From CBDDKS01 sp965230335 (GTDB lineage Bacteria > Pseudomonadota > Gammaproteobacteria > Enterobacterales > Kangiellaceae): 64,000 nucleotides of DNA. Position numbers and translations under genes: made by a program. Shown here one piece after another: positions 17,953 through 27,752 of this stretch (position 1 is the stretch's first letter; each line of letters opens with the position of its first letter). Below the pieces are notes generated by a model, which worked only from the letters and a program-made list of their open reading frames with translations, was not told where the DNA came from and did not search any database. The DNA lies in the NCBI GenBank assembly GCA_965230335.1, contig CBDDKS010000006.1:2728001-2792000 (forward strand). The letters are read 5' to 3'.

Positions 17953-20900
17953 ATGAAATATCCAGTCTATCTTAAGAGTATTTATTTATGGTTTATTTTT
18001 GCCAGTGTTATGGTCAGGGCAGACTATAGTTTTCAAGTAGTTCCTGGCGAGGCTTTTGATACTGTGGGTACGGATGTTGTCTGGACCAATGATCCTACGC
18101 AAACGGGTTTTCCAATTGATGATGATTATGAGTTGGTAAATATTGGATTTACTTTTAATCTGGGTAATGCCAGTTATACGCAAGTTCGTATTTTGGGCAA
18201 TGGTGCATTACATTTTGGTGCTGATCAGGGTTTCCACAAAGATTACTCCAATGAAGCTTTACCGATAACGGGGTTTGTGAATGGACCTGGTTTTGAAGAA
18301 GCCTCAGATAGAGCCATATTACCTTACTGGGATGATCTCGAGCCTTCTTTAGGAGGTACGGTTCGTTATGATACATTAGGCACAGCACCTAATCGACGCT
18401 TTGTTGTTTCCTGGGAAGGCGTGCCCCGTTTTGGTAATGCGGCTGCCAGTTATTCTTTTCAAGTGGTTCTGTATGAAGATCAAACCATACGTTTTCGTTA
18501 TGGAAACGATGATGTCAATGGCAGCAGTTCAACTATAGGCATTGAAGTGGATGATACAGATTTTACTCAATTTTCATTTAATACCACTAATGCAGTGAGT
18601 GATGCCAATGATATTTTATGGACACCTGCGTTGCCCGTGCTAACAGCGGCTGTTGCTGACTGTAGCAATACGACACGAGTCACTCTGACGTTTGATCCAG
18701 GTGTTTATGCTTTTTTAGGTAACGATGCAACACAATTTTCCATTGATAATGGTGTGAGTGTACTTAACGCAACCTTTATTAATACAACGACTGTAGAGTT
18801 AACCACCACCACACTGAGTTCTGGTATTACTTATAATGTTTCTACCGTGAATCCAAATCAAAGTGTCAGTTTTAATCTGAGTACGACATCTACAACGACA
18901 TTTCAGGATAACTTTTCGTCGGTCAGTTATAACAATAATGATGGCAGCGGTCTTTGGACAACGAATTGGATTGAGTCACAGGATGATGGTGTACCCAACG
19001 GTGGTAATATTACGATTACGGGTAATTTATTACGTATGGATGATCGACCTAATACGGGTGGGCAACCTACGATTGAACGGGAAGTGGATTTATCAACCTT
19101 TACAACTGCGAGTTTTTCTTTTGATTTAAGTACGGGTAATAATTTGGAAAATGGCGATCAATTTGAAGTGGCTGTTTCGAATAATGGTGGTGCAAGTTAT
19201 ACGGTGTTACAAAACTTTCAAAACGATGTGAATGCGTCATTTTCTTATGATATTTCAGCGTTTATGTCAGTTAACACGCGTGTTAGATTTCGTATTACCA
19301 ACAACTTTGGTGGCAATAATGAAAGAATGGAAATCGATAATGTTAATATTACGGGTACAGAAATTACCGCCTGTGTGCCCAGTGTCGATCATTTCGAAAT
19401 ACTTCACGATGGCTCTGGCATTAATTGTTTAAGAGAAGCCATTGCCATTCGTGCCGTGGATGCTTCAGGTGTCACAGTACCAGATTATACGGGTACCATT
19501 AGCCTGTCCACCTCAACCAGTCATGGTAATTGGTTTATTGTGGATAGCAGTAGTAGTAGTGCTGATCCTGCTCAGGGGACACTCACAGATACAGCCGGTG
19601 ATGATGATGGTAATGCAACCTATACTTTTGATGCGGGTGATCTGGGTACAGTGACTTTGTATTTGGAAAATACACATCAAGAAAGTGTTAACATTGCTCT
19701 TATAGATGGCCTTATCACCGATGATGACAGTGAAGGTTTGTTAACCTTCAGACCTTTTGGTTTTGTTATTTCACCCACACCTGTTACTACACAAATTGCA
19801 GGCCGTCCTTTTAATATAACGTTAACCGCTGCAGGACAAACACCGTCATCACCCAATTGTGGTGTGATTGAAGAGTATGCAGGTAATCAGTCATTACAGT
19901 TCTGGTCAAGTTATACACTTCCTAACACAGGCGTTACTCAAGTATCCGTTGATGGTGTTGCTATTGCAACAACTGAAGCGGCAGCAACAGCCCAAACTGT
20001 TACATTTGCATTAGGTGTGGCCAGCGTTTCTGTTGTATACAATGATGTTGGTGAAATCAGTCTGCAAGTGAAAGATGATATCGGTATTGGTGCACCACCA
20101 TTAGGGAGTGGTAGTGAAATTATTGGTGGACTAGCGCCTTTTGTTGTTCGGCCTTTTGGTTATGATATACAAATAGCAACCAATCCTTATGCCGATGATG
20201 CCAATGATGCTGTATTCACTAGTGCCGGAAATAATTTTTCAATGACGCTGCGAAGTGTTTTATGGGAAGCCAGTGATGATACCGATAATGATGGTATTCC
20301 AGATCCTTTTATCGATACCGATAGTGATGCCATACCCGATACAGGTGGTGATTTAAGTAATAATGGCGTAACGCCCAACTTATCGGCCATTACTGGAAGC
20401 ATTGTCCTAAGTCCAACAGCATTGGTGGTAACCAACAGTAACGGTTCTTTATTAACGACTTCAATCAATTTTTCAAGTTTTCCTGCACCTGCTGCGGCTA
20501 ATGCTGGTAGCTTTACCTTGAATCAAAGTTGGAGTGAAGTGGGCATTCTGCAACTCGATGCTTTGACGAATAACTTTATGTCAACGGGACAAAATATTAC
20601 AGGAGAGAGGATCAACATCGGACGTTTTATTCCTGATACCTTGTTACTCAATATTAATGGCATTCTTCCTCAATGTGGTAGTTTTACTTATGGTGGTTTT
20701 GCCGATGGTATTAATGCAGGGCTGAATAAAAGTGGTCAGCTATTCAGTATTTCAGGAACAATAACAGCGCGTAATACAAGCAACAATACGACACAAAATT
20801 ACCAGGATGGTTTTGCAAAGCTGACGAGTAATGATGTGATTGCTTCGGCTTTTAATACAACAGCTTCATCAGCAGCGACAGGTACACTGAACTTTGCAGC

Positions 20901-21501
20901 ATCACCTCTTAATTTCAGTAACGGTGTCAGCAATTTTATTTCTGCTTCCAGTCATTACCAGTTTGATACATTGGCTGCACCATTTAATTTGAGAGTAGAT
21001 ATCATTGCGACTGACTCAGATGCAGTGACCAGTGGCAGTGTTTCATCCAATGCCATAGAACAGCGGTTGGGGCGTTTTAGTTTAACCACAAGTTATGGCC
21101 CGGAAAATGAAGCATTGGAAATGCCCGTATTCACACAATTTTTTGATGGTGTAGAGTGGCGTACCAATACATTAGACGCTTGTACTAGCTATTTGGCCAG
21201 TAATATAAACTTTATAGCAGGTACTTACACAGAAAATCTGAATCCTGGTGAAACCAGTGCAACACTGCCTGTTGTGAGTCAAAATCTGGTAAATGGGGTT
21301 TCTTCAATTGGCAATGGTCTTATTTTTTCAGCACCACTGATAGGCAATGAAGGTCAGGTAGATGTTGAATATAACCTCACAAGCCATCCCTGGTTATCTT
21401 TTGATTGGGATGGTGATAATAATAATAATCCCCCTCAGGCAACACTGGGTTTTGGTCGGTACCGAGGTAGCGACAGGGTGATTTATTGGCGAGAAAATTA
21501 A
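17953..21501 (+). CDS. MshQ-like surface protein (DUF6701 type)
   Basis: A 1182-residue protein with a signal peptide ending near VMVRA. The N-terminal 220 residues are a nidogen-like beta domain (YELVNIGFTFNLG to TIGIEVDD). The middle has a jelly-roll-like stretch (about residues 320-480) and Ig-like segments. The C-terminal half carries the pattern I know from MSHA biogenesis protein MshQ: NIGRFIPDTLLL, GILPQCGSFTYGGFADG, RLGRFSLTTSYGPENEALEMP and PWLSFDWDGDNN. In vibrios and relatives mshQ closes the type IV MSHA pilus cluster, but no pilin or pilus assembly gene is near here. The likely role is cell-surface or pilus-tip adhesion. The whole-length assignment is an inference. Confidence 0.7.
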   Translation: MKYPVYLKSIYLWFIFASVMVRADYSFQVVPGEAFDTVGTDVVWTNDPTQTGFPIDDDYELVNIGFTFNLGNASYTQVRILGNGALHFGADQGFHKDYSNEALPITGFVNGPGFEEASDRAILPYWDDLEPSLGGTVRYDTLGTAPNRRFVVSWEGVPRFGNAAASYSFQVVLYEDQTIRFRYGNDDVNGSSSTIGIEVDDTDFTQFSFNTTNAVSDANDILWTPALPVLTAAVADCSNTTRVTLTFDPGVYAFLGNDATQFSIDNGVSVLNATFINTTTVELTTTTLSSGITYNVSTVNPNQSVSFNLSTTSTTTFQDNFSSVSYNNNDGSGLWTTNWIESQDDGVPNGGNITITGNLLRMDDRPNTGGQPTIEREVDLSTFTTASFSFDLSTGNNLENGDQFEVAVSNNGGASYTVLQNFQNDVNASFSYDISAFMSVNTRVRFRITNNFGGNNERMEIDNVNITGTEITACVPSVDHFEILHDGSGINCLREAIAIRAVDASGVTVPDYTGTISLSTSTSHGNWFIVDSSSSSADPAQGTLTDTAGDDDGNATYTFDAGDLGTVTLYLENTHQESVNIALIDGLITDDDSEGLLTFRPFGFVISPTPVTTQIAGRPFNITLTAAGQTPSSPNCGVIEEYAGNQSLQFWSSYTLPNTGVTQVSVDGVAIATTEAAATAQTVTFALGVASVSVVYNDVGEISLQVKDDIGIGAPPLGSGSEIIGGLAPFVVRPFGYDIQIATNPYADDANDAVFTSAGNNFSMTLRSVLWEASDDTDNDGIPDPFIDTDSDAIPDTGGDLSNNGVTPNLSAITGSIVLSPTALVVTNSNGSLLTTSINFSSFPAPAAANAGSFTLNQSWSEVGILQLDALTNNFMSTGQNITGERINIGRFIPDTLLLNINGILPQCGSFTYGGFADGINAGLNKSGQLFSISGTITARNTSNNTTQNYQDGFAKLTSNDVIASAFNTTASSAATGTLNFAASPLNFSNGVSNFISASSHYQFDTLAAPFNLRVDIIATDSDAVTSGSVSSNAIEQRLGRFSLTTSYGPENEALEMPVFTQFFDGVEWRTNTLDACTSYLASNINFIAGTYTENLNPGETSATLPVVSQNLVNGVSSIGNGLIFSAPLIGNEGQVDVEYNLTSHPWLSFDWDGDNNNNPPQATLGFGRYRGSDRVIYWREN

Positions 21502-21579
21502 CACATATTACCCTGGATAATTTATTCTTTGATATGATTAACCTATACACCATAAAAACTTATCTTTTCTAGGTCATCT

Positions 21580-22698
21580 ATGTCAGTATCTACAAGTCCA
21601 ATAGGCGGCAATTTTTGGAAAAAAGGCCCTACAAAATTAAAGTGTGTTCGAGTGATACAGCGTACACCTGATGTCAAGTCATTTCAATTTATTGCTGAAC
21701 CTGTGGTGTATTTTGATTATCGTCCAGGTCAGTATGTTCAACTGACACTCCGTATAGCAGGCAATGAATTAAGTAACAGTTATACGATGTCTTCAACACC
21801 GACGCGTCCCCACTTATTAGAATTAAGTATTAAAAAAGAATCATCGGAGGGTATGGCGCATTGGCTACATGACTACATGAAACCAGGTGAAATATTAGAA
21901 GTGGTAGGCCCAATGGGGCAATTTACCTGTTATCAGGATACGCAACCTCAAATAGTATTGCTTTCGGCGGGTATTGGCATTACGCCTTGTTTATCTATGG
22001 CGCGTTGGTTAATTGATCAAGGATATAACAAAGAGATTGTTTTTTTTCATAGTGCTAAAAGCGAGAAACATATCGCTTTTAAAACTGAATTATCTCTGAT
22101 GAGTGAAGAGGCAAAAAATTTCCGAGCAGAAATCAGCTTAACATCAGAAGAGAGCTCACCTGCCTGGTTAGGGCATCAAGGTCGGCTTGATCAAACGCTT
22201 TTACAGCAAATATGTCCCAGTCTTAGTAGCACTTCTGTTTATTGCTGTGGTCCAACGGGTTTTATGCAACAGGTTCGTCTATTACTTAAAAACAGAGACT
22301 TTGATTTTAATCATTATCATGAAGAACATTTTGTTACTGAAAATCAACCAAATAAGGCATCAAAGCTTGATGCTTCATCAGATAATGCTAGAATCATCTC
22401 CCAGATACCGTCAAGTCATGATGATGCTTTGCAAAGTGAATACCAGTTGACTTTTAAAAGTAGTCAAAAAAGTATTACTTTAAGCCATGATGACGTCATT
22501 TTAGATAAAGCTGAAGAAGCCGGTGTCTTTATTGATTATGGTTGTCGAGCAGGTTCTTGTGGAGCTTGTAAAGTTAAGTTGATATCAGGTAATACAGAGA
22601 CAGAAGTAGAAGCCGGACTTAACGATGACGATAAAAAGCGTGGATATATACTGACTTGTACAACACGCATTCAATCCAATGTCACGATTGATGTTTAA
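21580..22698 (+). CDS. FAD/NAD(P)H reductase with C-terminal 2Fe-2S ferredoxin domain
   Basis: A 372-residue protein. Residues about 15-115 form the FAD-binding barrel (RPGQYVQLTL, then SNSYTMSST in place of the usual RxYS). Residues about 120-245 form the NAD(P)H-binding domain (LLSAGIGITPCLS and YCCGPTGFMQ). Residues about 285-372 form a plant-type ferredoxin with CRAGSCGACK and a distal Cys in LTCTTR. This layout matches Hcr (NADH reductase of the hybrid cluster protein) and reductases of membrane desaturases or oxygenases. It would pass electrons from NAD(P)H to an iron protein in the cytoplasm. No hcp or desaturase gene is adjacent, so the partner is unknown. Confidence 0.85.
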   Translation: MSVSTSPIGGNFWKKGPTKLKCVRVIQRTPDVKSFQFIAEPVVYFDYRPGQYVQLTLRIAGNELSNSYTMSSTPTRPHLLELSIKKESSEGMAHWLHDYMKPGEILEVVGPMGQFTCYQDTQPQIVLLSAGIGITPCLSMARWLIDQGYNKEIVFFHSAKSEKHIAFKTELSLMSEEAKNFRAEISLTSEESSPAWLGHQGRLDQTLLQQICPSLSSTSVYCCGPTGFMQQVRLLLKNRDFDFNHYHEEHFVTENQPNKASKLDASSDNARIISQIPSSHDDALQSEYQLTFKSSQKSITLSHDDVILDKAEEAGVFIDYGCRAGSCGACKVKLISGNTETEVEAGLNDDDKKRGYILTCTTRIQSNVTIDV

Positions 22699-22810
22699 AA
22701 TAGCTTTACCATATACCCAGGTTATTTGAATCACTGTCTACCCAAAAAAAAAGCGTTTCAAGTAGTCTGGATATGTTCATTCAATTATGAAAACAGTTTA
22801 GGAGTTTTAC

Positions 22811-23539
22811 GTGATCACTTTTTTTAAAAATAAATATGTTATTTATTTATTGAACCTGTGTTTTTTGAGTTGCATGCTATCCTGTGGCCAAAATTCTGCA
22901 AATAATGAAGCCAATGCTACTCAAACAAAAGAATCCTCCAGTAGTGTGAATAAGGATTATGTCGAGTTAAAACCTCAGTTTCCTTGCGACAAACCTGTGG
23001 TTATTGAGTTTTTTGCCTATCACTGTCCTCATTGTTATAGATTAAGTAATGAAGTGGCGGAGTGGCAAAAAAATAAACCTGAACATGTTGAGTTTAGAAG
23101 TATTGCCACCAATTTGGGTGATGATAATTTTAATGGTTTTTTGATCGTGCACCAGGCAGCACAAACATTAGGTGTTCTGGATAAAGCAAAACAAAAATTG
23201 TTTGAACGACTTCATAAAGAGCAAAAACTGATCGCATCAGAAGAAGATGCTTTGAATATATTGATTTCCGTTGGCGTTGATAAAGATGAGGGTTTGAAAA
23301 CACTACAGGATATAAAAACCATAGAAAAAAATATCATTTCTGATCTTAAAACCATGCAGGCTTATAAGATAGTTAATGTACCAACTTTTTTAGTCAATCA
23401 TCGTTATAAAACAGGGCCGGATACCATACATAAAGCACAGCCATCTCCTGTACTTGATGCAGAAATTGAAGTGATGCCTACAGTGTCCAGGTTATTAGAT
23501 CTTGATTCAGAATGTACAAAAAACAATATTGAAAATTAA
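22811..23539 (+). CDS. DsbA-family thioredoxin-fold lipoprotein
   Basis: A 242-residue protein starting at GTG, with ggag 8 bases upstream. The signal peptide ends in a lipobox-like CMLSC, so the mature protein is probably a lipoprotein on the periplasmic side. The core has a DsbA-type active site CPHC within FFAYHCPHCY, and the cis-proline loop NVPTFLV. A helical insertion sits between them, as in DsbA. CPHC is the classic oxidase motif, so the likely task is introducing disulfides into exported proteins. It differs from ordinary soluble DsbA in being lipid-anchored and having a Ser/Asn-rich linker after the anchor. Confidence 0.87.
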   Translation: MITFFKNKYVIYLLNLCFLSCMLSCGQNSANNEANATQTKESSSSVNKDYVELKPQFPCDKPVVIEFFAYHCPHCYRLSNEVAEWQKNKPEHVEFRSIATNLGDDNFNGFLIVHQAAQTLGVLDKAKQKLFERLHKEQKLIASEEDALNILISVGVDKDEGLKTLQDIKTIEKNIISDLKTMQAYKIVNVPTFLVNHRYKTGPDTIHKAQPSPVLDAEIEVMPTVSRLLDLDSECTKNNIEN

Positions 23540-23664
23540 AACATATAACATCTATTAGCTTGAGACAAAATAGTTGAGTTGTTGTGCCAATTCTGTTTGT
23601 AAGTGGATGGCTTAATAAGTAAACCTATGGTTTAAAAAAGTACAATTTAATGAAAGGTGGTTTT

Positions 23665-24444
23665 ATGAGATGTCATGAAGTTGATTACGAAATTATTGGT
23701 CACGATGTACAGGTTGTTGAGGTGGAACTTGATCCCAATGAAACCGTTGTTGCTGAAGCAGGTACCATGAACTATATGGAAGATGGTATAAGCTTTGAAA
23801 CAAAAATGGGAGATGGTTCTGATCCAGACAAGGGATTTATGGGTAAACTATTAAGTGCTGGTAAACGTGCTATTACTGGTGAATCGATTTTTACGACACA
23901 CTTTACAAACCAAGGATCAGGAAAAAAACGGGTGGCTTTTTCGGCACCTTATCCTGGAACCATTATTCCCTTGGATATGGCTCAGCTTGGCCATGAAATT
24001 ATTTGTCAGAAAGATGCTTTTTTAGCGGCTGCCCTGGGCACTCAAATTACCATTACTTTTAATAAAAAAATTGGCGCTGGTTTTTTTGGTGGAGAAGGTT
24101 TTATTTTACAAAAGCTGATAGGCGATGGTATGGCGTTTGTTCATGCTGGAGGAACTATTTTAGAAAAAGAACTGAATAATGAAACACTTCGTCTTGATAC
24201 GGGGTGTCTGGTTGCATTTACACCTGGTATTGAGTATTCCATTGAACGGGCCGGTAATCTTAAATCCATGTTTTTTGGTGGGGAAGGGCTTTTTCTGGCA
24301 ACTTTAAAAGGCAGAGGTAAAGTCTGGATACAAAGCCTGCCTTTTTCTCGTCTTGCTGATCGTATATCTGCCAATATCGGCTCTGGTGGCAAAGGCGAAG
24401 GCTCTGTTCTGGGGGGTGTTGGTGATTTGATTAGTGGGAATTAA
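23665..24444 (+). CDS. AIM24 / TIGR00266 family protein
   Basis: A 259-residue protein. The frame is open from an ATG at 23650, but gaaaggtgg (23652-23660) sits just ahead of the ATG at 23665, which is therefore the likely start. The sequence has the features of the TIGR00266/AIM24 family: EAGTMNYMEDGI, a glycine-rich core (GAGFFGGEGFILQKL), CLVAFTPGIEYSIE and MFFGGEGLF. Members form a two-lobed beta-barrel; the mitochondrial relative affects membrane organisation. The biochemical function in bacteria is unknown. It stands alone between the lipoprotein gene and the oppositely oriented infA. Confidence 0.88.
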   Translation: MRCHEVDYEIIGHDVQVVEVELDPNETVVAEAGTMNYMEDGISFETKMGDGSDPDKGFMGKLLSAGKRAITGESIFTTHFTNQGSGKKRVAFSAPYPGTIIPLDMAQLGHEIICQKDAFLAAALGTQITITFNKKIGAGFFGGEGFILQKLIGDGMAFVHAGGTILEKELNNETLRLDTGCLVAFTPGIEYSIERAGNLKSMFFGGEGLFLATLKGRGKVWIQSLPFSRLADRISANIGSGGKGEGSVLGGVGDLISGN

Positions 24445-24525
24445 TCTTTAGATTGAGATAATTTTGCCAATCTACGACTAAGTGCGCTGAAAATCAGCAG
24501 GGTTAACTATGAAGGAGCAATAAAC

Positions 24526-24744
24526 TTAACGTGCTCGAAAAGAAATACGTCCTTTGGTTAAGTCATAAGGAGATAATTGAACAGTGACTTGATCCCCTGT
24601 CAATATACGAATGTAATGTTTACGCATTTTTCCAGAAATATGTGCAGTGACTATGTGGCCGTTTTCTAACTCAACTCTAAACATAGTATTGGGTAAAGTC
24701 TCAAGGACAGTCCCATTCATTTCAATCTGTTCTTCTTTCGCCAT
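24526..24744 (-). CDS. infA: Translation initiation factor IF-1
   Basis: 72 residues, the usual length, and the family sequence end to end: MAKEEQIEMNGTVLETLPN, FRVELENGH, AHISGKMRKHYIRIL and YDLTKGRISFR. IF-1 is a single OB-fold that blocks the ribosomal A site during initiation. It is the last gene after aat and bpt in the same orientation, a neighbourhood conserved in many gammaproteobacteria. Confidence 0.99.
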   Translation of the reverse strand: MAKEEQIEMNGTVLETLPNTMFRVELENGHIVTAHISGKMRKHYIRILTGDQVTVQLSPYDLTKGRISFRAR

Positions 24745-24862
24745 AGCAGGGTGTTTTCTCTCTTATAACTGAATTAGCCGCACATAATGCCTTAAAAAAA
24801 AGGAATAAGCAAAAAAATTGATAAAAATCCTCAGGGAAAAGAATCCATCATAGCAGTAAAGA

Positions 24863-25585
24863 TTAATTGAGTTGAATCCAGCGATTGGAGACAAAGCAAT
24901 CCAGGGGACGATATTCAGATTTGTAGTTCATTTTTTTACAGTCTTTGACCATAAACCCTAAATAAACGTAATCCAGCTGGCGTTCTTTGCAGATATCTAT
25001 CATGGTCAGAATGGCCAGCCTTCCTGGACTGAGAGATTCATATTTGGGGTCAAAATAAGTATAAACTGCTGAAATACCATGTTTTAACCAATCAATAACA
25101 GCCGTAGAGACTAAATGATCACCATCATAAAAACTAATGAACGCCGATTTAGTCCAGTCACAGAGTAAAAAATGCTTAAATTGCTCTTCTGAAGCTGGAT
25201 ACATATCGCCATCAGAGTGACGTGTTGCTATATAGTGTTCATACAGCTTAAATTGTCGGCTGCTAAATTCCGCAGATTCTATTTTTACCTGAAGATGTTG
25301 AGCCCGTTTAAAGCAACGGCGCTGAGTCCGATTGGGCTTAAAATCTTTTACTGGAATCCTAACGGGTATACAGGCATCGCACTTTTGACAGAAGGGCTTA
25401 TAGACATGTTCTCCACTGCGTCTGAAACCTGACTCAGAAAGGCGGGTATAGAGTTTGTCAGAAATGTCCTGTTCAGGATCAAGAAATACGGTTGCCGCTT
25501 GTTGATCAGCCAAATAGGAGCATTTATGGGGAGGGGTTGCATAGAATTTGAGTTTTAATAATTCATCGTTGGGATCTTGTTGCAC
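24863..25585 (-). CDS. bpt: Aspartate/glutamate leucyltransferase
   Basis: A 240-residue member of the bacterial ATE family. The N-terminus carries the Cys cluster typical of the family (HKCSY, then CQKCDAC), and the rest has CFKRAQ, YEHYIATRHSDGDM, DCKKMNYKSEYRP and LDCFVSNRW. The enzyme transfers Leu from Leu-tRNA to proteins with N-terminal Asp or Glu, marking them for ClpAP. The start is GTG. It lies 13 bp downstream of aat, so both N-end-rule transferases are made from one transcript. Confidence 0.96.
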   Translation of the reverse strand: MQQDPNDELLKLKFYATPPHKCSYLADQQAATVFLDPEQDISDKLYTRLSESGFRRSGEHVYKPFCQKCDACIPVRIPVKDFKPNRTQRRCFKRAQHLQVKIESAEFSSRQFKLYEHYIATRHSDGDMYPASEEQFKHFLLCDWTKSAFISFYDGDHLVSTAVIDWLKHGISAVYTYFDPKYESLSPGRLAILTMIDICKERQLDYVYLGFMVKDCKKMNYKSEYRPLDCFVSNRWIQLN

Positions 25586-25598
25586 AACTGTCAGCTCA

Positions 25599-26309
25599 CT
25601 ACCAATGATTAAAGGTTAATTCTTTAGGTTGCCAAAGATTACTTGGAGTTTTTTTATTTCTCCATCGATAAAGATAGTCGAGAAATGCTATTCTGGAAAT
25701 CGGAGTTGCACCTAAATTTTCAAGATGAGAATTTGGCAATTGCGCATCAATTATCGGGAAGTTATTTTTTCTACAGAGTTCATTAAGATAACAAAAAGCG
25801 ATTTTCGAAGTGTTGTTTTTTTTATGGAACATCGATTCGCCAAAGAAAAGCAGGCCAAAACTGAGTCCATATAATCCACCAACTAATTGGTTGTCTTCCC
25901 AGACTTCAATAGAATGTGCAAAGCCTTTGAGGTGGAGATGATAATAGGCTCGAATCATTTCTTCAGTAATCCAGGTGCCTTCCTGATGGATGCGGGTTTC
26001 TGCACAGGCTTCAATTACTTGTAGAAAATTCTGGTTGAGTGTGACGGTAAATTTTTGCTGGCGAAGTAACTTGCGCAGATTTTTGCTGGGTTTAAATTGT
26101 TGGGTATAAAAAACAGCTCTGGGTTCCGGGCTCCACCAAAGCACAGGATCTCCTTGTGCAAACCAGGGAAAAATACCTCGCCAATAAGCGTTTAATAAAA
26201 GTTCCTGAGATAAATGAAAACTGTATGCCAGGAGTCCATTGGGAGACGTTAGAGCAGAGCAGGGATGTGGAAACGCTTGTGCAGAAATGATGCAGGGTAC
26301 AGATTTCAA
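25599..26309 (-). CDS. aat: Leucyl/phenylalanyl-tRNA--protein transferase
   Basis: The signature blocks NGLLAYSFHLSQELLLNAYWRGIFPW, DPVLWWSPEPRAVF, HQEGTWITEEM, GGLYGLSFG and FFGESMF are all present. The enzyme adds Leu or Phe to proteins starting with Lys or Arg for degradation by ClpAPS. The frame is open to a TTG at 26327. I prefer the TTG at 26309, which has aggaa about 8 bases upstream; neither start is certain. The usual LGGDLS of the family reads YSFHLS here. It is the first gene of aat-bpt-infA. Confidence 0.95.
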   Translation of the reverse strand: MKSVPCIISAQAFPHPCSALTSPNGLLAYSFHLSQELLLNAYWRGIFPWFAQGDPVLWWSPEPRAVFYTQQFKPSKNLRKLLRQQKFTVTLNQNFLQVIEACAETRIHQEGTWITEEMIRAYYHLHLKGFAHSIEVWEDNQLVGGLYGLSFGLLFFGESMFHKKNNTSKIAFCYLNELCRKNNFPIIDAQLPNSHLENLGATPISRIAFLDYLYRWRNKKTPSNLWQPKELTFNHW

Positions 26310-26391
26310 AGAGTGGTTTCCTGTCAATTCATGGCTAAAAGATAAACAGCCCCCTAATGTCTAAGCTAAAGCTCAATCATATAAACAAAAA

Positions 26392-26460
26392 ACAGACCCA
26401 CACCATTGATAATGTGTATTGCTAAATAGCATTGACGTTCTAAGTGGTGTGGGCATTGTC
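26392..26460 (-). terminator. Probable terminator of trxB
   Basis: On the minus strand a 9-bp perfect stem (cccacacca with tggtgtggg, at 26397-26405 and 26445-26453) is followed by tctgttttttg. The loop is long, about 39 bases. It lies 44 bp past the trxB stop codon. Confidence 0.5.
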
Positions 26461-26496
26461 TGTCGTGTGGGTGCTGTAAATAGTATGAAATAATGT

Positions 26497-27453
26497 TTAG
26501 CTATTCAGGTTGTCTAAATATTTTTCGGCATCCAGTGCAGCCATACATCCAGAACCCGCTGATGTAATCGCTTGTCTGTAAACATGATCAGCGACATCAC
26601 CTGCTGCATAAATACCTTCGATACTGGTTGCTGTTGCATTACCATCCAGGCCACCCTGAACAATGAGATAGCCATTGTTCATCTCTAATTGGTCAACAAA
26701 AATATCGGTATTGGGTTTATGGCCTATGGCAATAAACACGCCATGTACATCGAGGGTTTCTGTAGCGTCATCCTGTGTACTGTTAAGACGAATACCCGTA
26801 ACACCAGAGTCATCACCTAACACTTCATCTAGAGTGCGGTTCCAATGTAAATGAATATTGCCATTTTTGGCTCTTTCCAATAATTTATCCCGTAGAATTT
26901 TTTCTGAACGCACATCGTCACGTCGATGAACTAAATGCACTTCACTGGCAATATTGGATAAGTAGAGGGCTTCTTCGACTGCGGTATTTCCACCACCAAT
27001 AACTGCGACTTTTTGGTTTCTATAAAAGAAGCCATCGCAGGTTGCACAAGCAGAAACCCCTTTACCTTTAAAGGCTTCTTCAGAGGGTAAGCCCAGGTAT
27101 TTTGCAGAAGCGCCTGTGGCAATGACCAAGGCATCACAGGTGTATCGCCCGTTATCACCACGTAATTCAAATGGACGGGTTTTAAAGTTCACTTCCTGAA
27201 TATGGTCAAAGACAATTTCAGTACCAAATCTTTCGGCATGACGTTGCATACGTTGCATAAGCTCAGGGCCTTGAACACCGGCATCGTCACCAGGCCAATT
27301 ATCAACATCGGTAGTGGTGGTGAGTTGTCCGCCTTGTTCCATGCCTGTAATCACAACAGGGTTTAGATTGGCCCGTGCGCCATAGACTGCGGCAGTGTAA
27401 CCTGCAGGTCCTGAACCTAAAACTAATAATTGGCAATGTTTGACTTCACTCAT
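26497..27453 (-). CDS. trxB: Thioredoxin reductase (NADPH)
   Basis: A 318-residue low-molecular-weight type TrxR. It has the FAD-binding GSGPAGYTAAVYGARANL, the redox pair CATC in SACATCDGFFY, the NADPH-binding GGGNTAVEEALYL with HRRDDVR, and the C-terminal FAD site GIYAAGDVAD. It keeps thioredoxin reduced in the cytoplasm using NADPH. It is transcribed towards aat but separated from it by 170 bp and a probable terminator. Confidence 0.98.
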   Translation of the reverse strand: MSEVKHCQLLVLGSGPAGYTAAVYGARANLNPVVITGMEQGGQLTTTTDVDNWPGDDAGVQGPELMQRMQRHAERFGTEIVFDHIQEVNFKTRPFELRGDNGRYTCDALVIATGASAKYLGLPSEEAFKGKGVSACATCDGFFYRNQKVAVIGGGNTAVEEALYLSNIASEVHLVHRRDDVRSEKILRDKLLERAKNGNIHLHWNRTLDEVLGDDSGVTGIRLNSTQDDATETLDVHGVFIAIGHKPNTDIFVDQLEMNNGYLIVQGGLDGNATATSIEGIYAAGDVADHVYRQAITSAGSGCMAALDAEKYLDNLNS

Positions 27454-27545
27454 AAGATAATGGCTCCAAAAAATGGGTTAATAAATTATATTTAGGACCT
27501 GTTGTTGCTTCATATTCTAAATGAATCGACTTTAACAGGTTTGAT

Positions 27546-27722
27546 TCAAAAATTTTTCCAAAAAGAATTTTTTTTGGTTTTCTGTTTATGATCTCTTAAT
27601 CGATTAATACGCTCGTATTTTTCTTCTTCTGCACGTCGGCTGTCAGAAAATGATTTAGGATCTTTTTCACATTCATTTAAAAATTTATCAATATCACTGA
27701 CAAAATGTCTATCGATACTCAT
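27546..27722 (-). CDS. Small charged protein, CBU_0585-like
   Basis: A 58-residue frame starting MSIDRHFVSDIDKFLNE and ending KKNSFWKNF, with aggt 7 bases before the ATG. The layout is an N-terminal FVSDIDKFL block, then a charged helix (RRAEEEKYERINRLRDHK). It recalls the CBU_0585 family of small proteins in Legionellales and other gammaproteobacteria, judged from memory of the VSxIDKFL...LRD pattern. Function is unknown. It sits 30 bp after the FMN reductase gene in the same direction and could be co-transcribed with it. Confidence 0.65.
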   Translation of the reverse strand: MSIDRHFVSDIDKFLNECEKDPKSFSDSRRAEEEKYERINRLRDHKQKTKKNSFWKNF

Positions 27723-27752
27723 GGCTTTACCTGAATTAGTATGTATATTGAA

